Source: Caulobacteraceae bacterium PMMR1 (lineage in GTDB: Bacteria > Pseudomonadota > Alphaproteobacteria > Caulobacterales > Caulobacteraceae). From it: a stretch of 64,000 nucleotides of DNA. The stretch lies in the NCBI GenBank assembly GCA_000733915.1, contig JPOM01000001.1, positions 2,606,001 through 2,670,000 on the forward strand, given 5' to 3'. Positions within the stretch are counted from its first letter, which is position 1. Each line of letters opens with the position of its first letter. A program made the translations under genes and the position numbers. This document shows positions 27,110 through 34,637 of the stretch, piece by piece. Under the pieces are notes generated by a model. It was not told the DNA's origin and searched no databases. It was given only the letters and a program-made list of their open reading frames with translations.

Positions 27110-28297
27110 TCGACAGGGTCGAAAGACCCTGAGCCAGCCCCGTCACCGAAGTCGAGACGCCGGCGAGGTTGGCGTTGGTGGTCGACAGCGACGAGCTCAG
27201 CCCCGTCACCGAGGTCGAGACGCCGGCCAGGTTGGCGTTGGTGGTCGACAGGGACGAGCTCACGCCCGTCACCGAGGTCGAGACGCCGGCCAGGTTGGAG
27301 TTGGTGGTCGACAGCGACGAGCTCAGCCCCGTCACCGAAGTTGAGAAGCCCGCGAGGTTGGCGTTGGTGGTCGACAGGGATGACGCTAGCGTCGTCACCG
27401 AAGCGCTGACGCCGCCGAGCGAGGTCGAGACGCTGGCGAGGTTGGAGTTGGTGGTCGACAGCGACGAGCTCAGCCCCGTCACCGAGGTCGAGACGCTCGC
27501 GAGATTGGAGTTGGTGGTCGACAGCGACGAGCTCAGCCCCGTCACCGAGGTCGAGACGCCGGCGAGGTTGGAGTTGGTGGTCGACAGCGACGAGCTCAGC
27601 CCCGTCACCGAGGTCGAGACGCTGGCCAGGTTGGAGTTGGTGGTCGACAGCGACGAGCTCAGCCCCGTCACCGAGGTCGAGACGCTGGCCAGGTTGGAGT
27701 TGGTGGTCGACAGCGACGAGCTCAGCCCCGTCACCGAGGTCGAGACGCTGGCCAGGTTGGAATTGGTGGTCGACAGCGACGAGCTCAGCCCCGTCACCGA
27801 GGTCGAGACGCTGGCCAGGTTGGAATTGGTGGTCGACAGCGACGAGCTCAGCCCGTCACCGAGGTCGAGACGCTGGCCAGGTTGGAGTTGGTGGTCGACA
27901 GCGACGAGCTCAGCCCCGTCACCGAGGTGACGACAGCTAGCGCCAGGTTCGCGAGGTTGGAATTGGTGGTCGACAGCGACGAACTCAGCCCCGTCACCGA
28001 GGTCGAGACGCTCGCGAGATTGGAGTTGGTGGTCGACAGCGACGAGCTCAGCCCCGTCACCGAGGTCGAGACGCTCGCGAGATTGGAGTTGTGGCCGACA
28101 GCGACGAGCTCAGCCCCGTCACCGAGGTCGAGACGCCGGCGAGATTGGAGTTGGTGGTCGACAGCGACGAGCTCAGCCCCGTCACCGAGGTCGAGACGCT
28201 CGCGAGATTGGAGTTGGTGGCCGACAGCGACGAGCTCAGCCCCGTCACCGAGGTCGAGACGCTCGCGAGGTTGGAGTTGGTGGTCGACAGCTGGCTG
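27110..28297 (-). repeat. 63-bp tandem repeat array encoding the adhesin stalk
   Basis: About 17 copies of a 63-base unit encode a 21-residue, three-heptad repeat. Most copies differ by a few bases (Ser/Gly and Ser/Ala swaps). One copy (near 27385-27420) is longer by seven residues, and one near 27930-27965 carries a 12-base in-frame insertion. Two copies lack one base each. The open frame on the opposite strand here is a by-product of the repeat. Confidence 0.9.
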
Positions 28298-28529
28298 AAG
28301 TTGACCGCGTCGGTCGCCTGCGTTCCGGCCGCGACGTTGATGATCTGGCGGGCCTGGGAGCCGGAGCCCACCGAGACCACATTGGATCGTCCGCCGTCGG
28401 AAGATCCTGCACCGAGGGCCACCGAATTGACGCCCGTCGCGCTGGCGCCCAAGCCGATCGCCACGTCGCCCGACAGGCCTGCGACGGCCGAGCTGCCGAT
28501 CGCGATGGTGTTGTCGCCCACGACCGACT

Positions 28530-29850
28530 GACCGGCGTTCTGGCCTATGGCGATATTGCCGGAGCCCGTGACGGACTGGCCGGCCCGATAGCCGGAGGCC
28601 TGGTTGTAGTTGCCCGTGACATTCAGGCCGGCGCCAGTGCCGGAGGCCTGGTTGTAGGCGCCGTTGACGGTCTGGCCGGCGTAATAGCCCGACGCCTGGT
28701 TGTAGAAGCCGGTGACGGACTGGCCGGCGTAAGCGCCGGAGGCCTGGTTGTAGGAGCCATTGACGTTCTGGCCGGCCAAGGAGCCGGAGGCCTGGTTGTA
28801 GCCGCCCGTGACGGACCGGCCGGCGCCATAGCCCGACGCCTGGTTGTAGGAGCCGGTGACAAAGTTGCCGGCTGCATTGCCGGACGCCTGGTTGAAGTCG
28901 CCCGTGACGGACTGGCCCGCGTAAGCGCCGGAGGCCTGGTTGGAGTTGCCCGTGACGTTCTGGCCGGCCTGATAGCCGGACGCCTGGTTGTAGGAGCCGG
29001 TGACAAAGTCGCCGGCTGTATTGCCGGCCGCCTGGTTGGAGTCGCCGCTGACGTTCTGGCCGGCCTGATAGCCGGAGGCCTGGTTGTAGGAGCCGGTGAC
29101 AAAGTTGCCGGCTGTATTGCCGGAGGCCTGGTTGTTGTCGCCCGTGACGATCTGGCCGGCGTAAGCGCCGGAGGCCTGGTTGAAGGAGCCGTTGACGGTC
29201 TGGCCGGCCTGATAGCCGGAGGCCTGGTTGTAGCCGCCCGTGACGAACCGGCCGGCGGCAGCGCCCGAAGCCTGGTTGTAGTTGCCGCTGACGGACTGGC
29301 CGGCGAGATAGCCCGACGCCTGGTTGTTGTCGCCCGTGACGCTCTGGCCGGCCTGATAGCCGGAGGCCTGGTTGTAGTTGCCCGTGACATTCAGGCCGGC
29401 GCCATAGCCCGACGCCTAGTTGTAGGAGCCGTTGACGGACAGGCCGGCCAGATAGCCCGACGCCTGGTTGTAGGAGCCGTTGACGTTTAAGCCAGCCTGA
29501 ACGCCGAAGGCCTGGTTGGAGTTGCCGTTGACGTTTAAGCCAGCCTGAACGCCGAAGGCCTGGTTGTAGTCGCCGATGACGGCTCGGCCGGCCTGACGGC
29601 CGGAGGCCTGGTTGTTGTTGCCCGTGACGTTATAGCCGGCCTGATAGCCCGAAGCCTGGTTGTAGGAGCCGTTGACGGTCTGGCCCGCGAAAGCGCCGGA
29701 GGCCTGGTTGGCGTTGCCCGTGACGTTATAGCCGGCGTAATAGCCGGAGGCCTGGTTGTAGTCGCCCGTGACGGACCGGCCGGCGCTATCGCCTACGGCG
29801 GTGTTGCCGGATCCGGTGACGCCCACGCCGGCGTTGGCGCCCACGGCGGT
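28530..29850 (-). repeat. 48-bp tandem repeat array encoding the adhesin head
   Basis: Roughly 25 copies of a 48-base unit encode a 16-residue motif, N-Q-A-S-G-Y/A-x-A-G-x-x-V-x-G-x-x. The Asn-Gln-Ala-Ser-Gly core is nearly invariant at DNA level (GCCTGGTT on the plus strand recurs every 48 bases). This is longer than the 14-residue YadA head repeat but keeps the same Gly/Ala turns, so a beta-roll is likely. The amber codon at 29416-29418 is a C-to-T change in one Gln codon of this array. Confidence 0.9.
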
Positions 29851-30192
29851 GTTGCTCTGGGCCGAGGCCGGCGGCGGCGCGGACAGCGCGGCCATGAGGC
29901 TGATCGTCGATATGCCGGCCAACCACGCGGCCGCCCGTGAATGCTTGGACATAAAGCCTTCCCCCGCCGCAGATCCCCAAAGCTCGGGCGGGAGCAGCCC
30001 GACCGAGCCCCCGACCGCCAGCCCCTCGGCCGGCGCGCCGCGTGGCCGTAGCTTAACATTAGATTGACGGCAAGGAAAAGATTTAGGGTGGAAGCGGTCG
30101 CGCAGTCTTCGGGGCGCTCGCGCCGCCCTTGCGGTGAGAGAAGGCGAGGGAGGCGTTGCGTCGGCTTTTCGGCTTTACACCCTCAGTCTTGC

Positions 30193-31695
30193 TCAACCCA
30201 GGGCGCGGGCGACGTCCTCGATCACCGGGCCCCAGCGGTGCGCCCGCGCTTGTCGGAAGGTGCGGACGGCGGGGTACCAGAGGCTGTCCGCCCGCTCCAC
30301 GCCCCAGCGCCAGTCGGCGTTGCGCCACAGCAGCACCCAGGTCGGCTTGCCCATCGCCCCCGCCAGGTGCGCCACCGCCGTGTCCACCGTGATGACCAGG
30401 TCGAGGTTGGCGATGGCGGCCGCCGTGTCGGCGAAGTCGGTGATGAAGGGCGAAAGGTCCACCAGCGGCAGGCGGGGGATGTCGGCCAGCATCTCCGCAT
30501 TGCTGCGGTCGTGCAGGGCGAACCAGCGCACCGCGCCGACGTCGGCCAGCGGCTCCAACTCCGCGGGCGGCACGGACTTGCGCAGGCCGTTGGACAGGCC
30601 GTCGTCGCTGAACCGCGGCAGGCGCGCGCCGCCCACCAGCCCCACCCGCCGCTCGCCCCTGCGCGGCGGGGCCAGGGCCTCCAGGCGCGCCTTCCACCGC
30701 GCGACCTCATGGGGCGGCGGCTTCAGATAGGCGACCGGGGCCGGCGGGCCGTGGCGCATCGCCAGCGCCCCCAGGCTCCCCATCGGCGCTTGCCCGTCCA
30801 GCGGTCCGCACACCGCCAGGAAGGGCTGGGGTTGCGGCGGCGCGGGCCCCGCCACCGTGACGCTGGGCCACACCCTGGCTTTGGGGAAGCTCTCGGCGAA
30901 CAGCCGGGTCAGGGACGGGGCCTGGGCGAGGTTCACCTGCACGCCGGCCTCGAGCAGCCCTGGCACGGCGGCGGCGAACATCATCATGTCGCCCAGCCCC
31001 TGCTCTCGATGCAGCAGGAGCCTGAGGCCGGGTTTCGCCTCGCCCGACCAGGCCGGCAGGCCATAGTCGTGGATCGCCAGCCCCGCGTGGCCATAGACCG
31101 GCAGCCGCGCCTCGTACTGGGCGAAGCCCTCGGCGAAGTCCTCCAGGAGCAGGGTCAGCATGGAGTGCTCGAAGGTCACGCGCGGGTCGTCGGGCGTCGC
31201 GGCCGCCGCCTTGCGGAACCAGGCGAGGGCGTCGGCGTAGCGGCGCGTGTCGAGCGCCAGCTTGGCCAGCCGCAGCTCCTGGCCCGCCGCGCCGCCGCCG
31301 CCGCTCAGATAGCGCTGCATCAGCTCCCAGCCCTCCTCGGGCCGGCCGCGGCGGCGCAAGAGGTCGGACAGGTTGTTGAGCGCCCCGAGGTGGTTGGGAT
31401 CCAGCGCCAGGGCCTGGCCATAGCGCATCACCGCCGCCTCGAGCGCCCCTGCAGCCTCGGCCGCGACGCCGAGGTTGAAGTGCGCCTGCGCATCGCCGGG
31501 GGCCAGGCGCACCGCGCGTTCGAGCAAGGCGGGCGCGGCCGGGTCTCCGCCCAGGCGGGTCAGGGCCACCGACCAGGCCTGCAGCGCTATGGGATCGTCG
31601 GCCGTGTCGGGCGCCTGGCGAAGCACGGCGATCGCATCGACAGGGCGGCCTGCGTTCAGGGCGTCGAGGGCCAGGGCCACGCTCTCGGCGCTCAT
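30193..31695 (-). CDS. TPR-repeat glycosyltransferase (OGT/GT9-like), second of pair
   Basis: 500 residues. TPR units fill the first ~190 residues (PGDAQAHFNLGVAAEAAGALEAA and DPNHLGALNNLSDLLRRRGR). The C-terminal half is a GT-B-like domain with HREQGLGDMMMFAA and the donor-site stretch TVDTAVAHLAGAMGKPTWVLL, then YPAVRTFRQ. This architecture is common in alphaproteobacteria next to large secreted proteins. The ATG at 31695 overlaps the upstream stop (ATGA). The adhesin gene follows 240 bases downstream on the same strand. Protein glycosylation is the likely role; the acceptor is inferred to be the adhesin. Confidence 0.85.
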   Translation of the reverse strand: MSAESVALALDALNAGRPVDAIAVLRQAPDTADDPIALQAWSVALTRLGGDPAAPALLERAVRLAPGDAQAHFNLGVAAEAAGALEAAVMRYGQALALDPNHLGALNNLSDLLRRRGRPEEGWELMQRYLSGGGGAAGQELRLAKLALDTRRYADALAWFRKAAAATPDDPRVTFEHSMLTLLLEDFAEGFAQYEARLPVYGHAGLAIHDYGLPAWSGEAKPGLRLLLHREQGLGDMMMFAAAVPGLLEAGVQVNLAQAPSLTRLFAESFPKARVWPSVTVAGPAPPQPQPFLAVCGPLDGQAPMGSLGALAMRHGPPAPVAYLKPPPHEVARWKARLEALAPPRRGERRVGLVGGARLPRFSDDGLSNGLRKSVPPAELEPLADVGAVRWFALHDRSNAEMLADIPRLPLVDLSPFITDFADTAAAIANLDLVITVDTAVAHLAGAMGKPTWVLLWRNADWRWGVERADSLWYPAVRTFRQARAHRWGPVIEDVARALG

Positions 31696-33269
31696 GCGGC
31701 CAGCCTTGCCTCGAGCGCCTTCGCCACCTCAGCGACCACCCCGCCCCAGTCGCCCGGCGCCTGCTGCCGGAACAGGCGCACGTCCGGGTACCAATAGCTC
31801 CGGTCCGCGGCGAGCTCCCATCGGCAGTCGGGAAAGTCGTGGAGCAGGAGCCAGGTCTCCTTGCCGAGCGCCCCGGCGAGGTGCGCCGCGGCGGTGTCCA
31901 CCGTGATGACGAGATCGAGCCGCTCGATCAGCGCCGCGGTGTCGTCGAGGCTGGCCAGCCGCGCGTGGAGGTCGAGGAGGCGGCCGTTGAACGCCTTGGC
32001 TTCCGGCGGCAGCGGCCAGTTGAGCACGCTGACGAGGCTCAGACCGGCGATCTTGGCCAGCGGGGCCAGGGTTTCGACCGGCATGCTCTTTCGGGTCGCG
32101 CGCCGGGCGCTGTCCATGCGGAACAGGGCCGGGTTGGAGGCCCAGCACAGCCCCGCCTTCAGCCCCTGGCCGGCGTCGACCCCCGCCCAGCGCGCCCTCG
32201 CCGCCTCCGAGGGCCGAAGATAGGGCTTGGGATCGGCGAAGCTCGCCTCGGTCCGACGCAGCACCGCCATCAGCGAGCCGATCGGCGCCTGGAAGTCGGC
32301 CGGCGGCAGGCGCTTCAGCCACGGCGGCTCGGGATGGTCGCCGGCGAAACGGCCGTAGAGCGCGGGCAGGACCGTCGCCTTGGGAAAGGAGGCGGCGAAG
32401 AGATCGCAGAGCGGCGGGGCGGCCACCACGATCGTCTCGCCGGCCGCATCCACCACCTCCTGCAGGGCGCAGGCGAACATCAGCTGATCGCCGAGGCCCT
32501 GCTCGTTGTGGACGATGATCCGCTTGCCCGCCAGGGGCTCGCCGCGCCAGAGGGGCTGAGGGAAGGGATAGGCGAAGACCCCGTTCAGATGGCCGACGGC
32601 GAAGCGGTGCTCGAACGCGTCCCAGGCCTCGGCGAACCGCTTCTGGAACAGGAGCATGGCAAAGCGCTCCCACGCGATGATGTCCCGCTCCGGCGCGAGT
32701 CGCCGGGCGACGTCGGAGGCGGCCTCGGCCTCCTGCCACCGCCGCAGGTGGAACAGGCAGACCGAACGATTGAGGTGCGCGGACCAATCCTGCGGCGCGA
32801 GCAGGAGCCGGCGATCCGCCCACGCCAGGGCCTCCTCGAAGAACTCCAGCCGCCTGAGAAGCTCCGCCCCGTTGCCGAGGGCGTTCAGGTGCGTGGGGTC
32901 GACCGCTACGGCGCGGCGGTAGGCCTCGATGGCGGCGGGAAGCGCGCCACGCTCGGCCTCCAAGACGCCGAGGTTGTACCAGCCGTTCGGATCGGCCGGG
33001 TCGGCGAAGGCGGCGGCCTCGACCAGGGCGAGGGCGGCCGGTGCATCTTCGGGCGGACGGATGAGACCGCTGAGCAGTTGCGCCCGGGCGTCGCCGGGAT
33101 TGAGCTGCAGGATCCGGCCGAGCGCCTCGGCGGCCCGCGCCCTGTCCTTGGCCTGGTAGGCGCGGAACGCTTCGCTGTGCAGGGCGGGCAAAAGCCCGAC
33201 ATCCCGCTCGGCCGGCGGCAAGATCAGCCCGGAACCCGAAGGCAGGTCACGCGCACCACCAGGCGCCAC
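31692..33269 (-). CDS. TPR-repeat glycosyltransferase (OGT/GT9-like), first of pair
   Basis: 525 residues, paralogous to the next gene. TPRs run from about residue 30 (LHSEAFRAYQAKDRARAAEAL) to ~200 (DPNGWYNLGVLEAERGALPAA). The catalytic half has HNEQGLGDQLMFACAL, PIGSLMAVLRR and TVDTAAAHLAGALGKETWLLL, ending YPDVRLFRQQ. The GTG at 33269 overlaps the preceding secreted-protein gene by 46 bases; a TTG near the upstream stop is an alternative start, and the conserved part begins after both. The stop overlaps the next ATG, so the pair is translationally coupled. Confidence 0.85.
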   Translation of the reverse strand: MAPGGARDLPSGSGLILPPAERDVGLLPALHSEAFRAYQAKDRARAAEALGRILQLNPGDARAQLLSGLIRPPEDAPAALALVEAAAFADPADPNGWYNLGVLEAERGALPAAIEAYRRAVAVDPTHLNALGNGAELLRRLEFFEEALAWADRRLLLAPQDWSAHLNRSVCLFHLRRWQEAEAASDVARRLAPERDIIAWERFAMLLFQKRFAEAWDAFEHRFAVGHLNGVFAYPFPQPLWRGEPLAGKRIIVHNEQGLGDQLMFACALQEVVDAAGETIVVAAPPLCDLFAASFPKATVLPALYGRFAGDHPEPPWLKRLPPADFQAPIGSLMAVLRRTEASFADPKPYLRPSEAARARWAGVDAGQGLKAGLCWASNPALFRMDSARRATRKSMPVETLAPLAKIAGLSLVSVLNWPLPPEAKAFNGRLLDLHARLASLDDTAALIERLDLVITVDTAAAHLAGALGKETWLLLHDFPDCRWELAADRSYWYPDVRLFRQQAPGDWGGVVAEVAKALEARLAA

Positions 33270-33652
33270 GGCCGCTGCGCCCTGGCGGCGTCGGGCGCGC
33301 TCGCCTCGACCTGCCAGCCGCCCCCGGTGGAATCGGGGATCGAGCGCACCCCGTCGACGCCGACCGGCGCGAGCGCCGGGGCTCCGTTAGCGCCAGGAAC
33401 CGTCATCACCCCCGTGTAGCCTGCGCCAAGCGCCCGGTGCGTCGCCGGGCACAGCACGGTCAGCTGCTGGCGGACGGCGGCGTCTTCCGTGTGCGAGCCT
33501 TCGACCACCACATAGGTCGGGGCCGGTCGCTGCGCCGGCGCGGGCTGGGCGCCTCGCGCCGCCGCCGGAACAACCGCCGCGGGCGCCCGCGAGGGCTGCC
33601 CGTAGACAGACGAAGACATCGCCAAGCAGGCGATCAGGATTGGCGTACGCAC
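33224..33652 (-). CDS. Small secreted protein of unknown function
   Basis: 142 residues from a GTG at 33652 with GAGGGGGA upstream. The signal peptide (RTPILIACLAMSSSVYG, cleavage near GQP) is followed by an Ala/Pro-rich linker and a ~90-residue domain with two cysteines (LTVLCPATH and VRVTCLRV) probably paired in the periplasm. I know no family for it. It overlaps the start of the first TPR-glycosyltransferase, so it is probably the first gene of that operon. Confidence 0.65.
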   Translation of the reverse strand: MRTPILIACLAMSSSVYGQPSRAPAAVVPAAARGAQPAPAQRPAPTYVVVEGSHTEDAAVRQQLTVLCPATHRALGAGYTGVMTVPGANGAPALAPVGVDGVRSIPDSTGGGWQVEASAPDAARAQRPWRLVVRVTCLRVPG

Positions 33653-33920
33653 GAGCTCCCCCTCGATAAACCGCCCGCTGTTATAGATCGGGCGATCCGG
33701 AAGGCAATCCGGCGCGCGCTCGCCGGGACGGCTCGCCGAGCTCACCGTGGAGCCGTGTAAGATCCGCGCCCACTCGGGGACCGTCCGTGGCGGAGAGGGA
33801 GACCGCCGAACTCCCGTCGTGAGCTGTCCAGAACTTTCGGCAAAAAGGCCCACTATCTGAACGGCTTGCGGATCCTTTGTCCGCGAGGGTTCGAGGCTGT
33901 AGGCTCGCAGCCGAGCCAAA

Positions 33921-33944
33921 AGGTGGGACCCAAGGTGGGACCCG
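33921..33944 (+). repeat. Direct repeat at the left boundary of the integrase island
   Basis: AGGTGGGACCC occurs twice, 12 bases apart (33921-33931 and 33933-33943), ending 22 bases before the integrase ATG. Short direct repeats of this kind are often recombinase arm sites or part of an attachment region. I see no tRNA gene next to it; the rest of 33653-33965 holds only the promoter region of the divergent secreted-protein gene. Confidence 0.4.
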
Positions 33945-33965
33945 AAACGTGAACGAGCCCAGAAC

Positions 33966-34637
33966 ATGGCCGGTAGGACGCTTCATCGCCCAACCTCGCG
34001 CGAAGTGGAGACGCTCGGCCCCGGGCGGCACGCTGACGGCGCTGGGCTTTACCTGGTCAATGACGACGCTGGCCGCCGCCGGTGGGTGTTCATGTGCAAG
34101 CGCGACGGCAAGCGCCGGGAGATGGGGCTCGGACGGGCCGGTATGGGCGGCGTCTCACTCGCGACAGCGCGAAAGGCTGCCGCCAAGGCCCGGGATGCGC
34201 TTGAGCATGGCAAGAACCCGACTGTGGAGCGCGACGCCGAGCGCGCGCCCGCGGTGGTCGCCCCCACCTTTGGGGAGGTCGCCGACGAGTTCGTCGAGGG
34301 CCAGGGGCTGCAGTGGCGCAATGAGAAGCACCGGGCGCAATGGTCCATGACGCTCAAGGTGTATGCCAAGCCCCTTCGCGAGTTGCCGGTGGATCAGATC
34401 GACACCGCCGCCGCCGTGCTGGGCACGCTGAAGCCCATTTGGACCAAGAAGCCCGAAACCGCCTCGCGGGTGCGCGGCAGGATCGAGCGCGTCCTGGATG
34501 CGGCTAAGGCCAAGGGCTTCCGCAGTGGGGAGAACCCCGCCCGCTGGCGCGGCCACCTCGACCACGGCTTGGGACACGATCTTAAGCTCGTGCTCAGGCT
34601 GCGACACCTTTGCAGCAATTTGGGAGTTTCAGAATGA
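33966..34637 (+). pseudogene. Tyrosine recombinase/integrase, N-terminal half only
   Basis: 223 residues. A DUF4102-type arm-binding domain (RHADGAGLYLV, KRREMGLGRAG, VSLATARKAAAKARD) and the core-binding helices (TFGEVADEFVE, LPVDQIDTAAAVLGTL, NPARWRGHLDH) are intact. Homology ends at about 34570, before the catalytic domain with its Arg, His and Tyr. The reading frame then runs through ~20 unrelated residues and stops in an ATGA overlap with cas3. It is a catalytically dead remnant marking an integration event; it may still be translated and couple to cas3. Confidence 0.85.

Larger units (their letters stand above)
26319..29952 (-). pseudogene. Trimeric autotransporter adhesin (YadA/Hia type), interrupted
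   Basis: Conceptual ~1211-residue surface adhesin. It has a signal peptide (ISTISLMAALSAPPPASA), then a head of 16-residue repeats of the form NQASGYxAGxxVxG, and a YadA-like head end (NIAIGQNAG, SVALGAG) with neck VVSVGSGSQARQIINVA. A stalk of three-heptad repeats ([21 protein letters not shown] with variants) follows, then a second head ([10 protein letters not shown]) with neck [19 protein letters not shown]. It ends in a YadA anchor with [18 protein letters not shown], closing in GVGFKF. Three lesions split it: TAG in place of CAG at 29416-29418, one base missing at ~28090 and one at ~27853. All parts remain otherwise in register, so decay is recent, or the breaks are phase-variable or assembly errors. 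Confidence 0.85.

Noticed and set aside
27169-27930. 253-codon plus-strand frame with [10 protein letters not shown] repeats
   Set aside because: It is the antisense reading of the 63-bp adhesin stalk repeat; the minus-strand frame carries the signal peptide, necks and YadA anchor.
33820-33920. tRNA gene at the left border of the integrase island
   Set aside because: A GGTTCGAG motif occurs, but the flanks do not form a T-stem or a cloverleaf.
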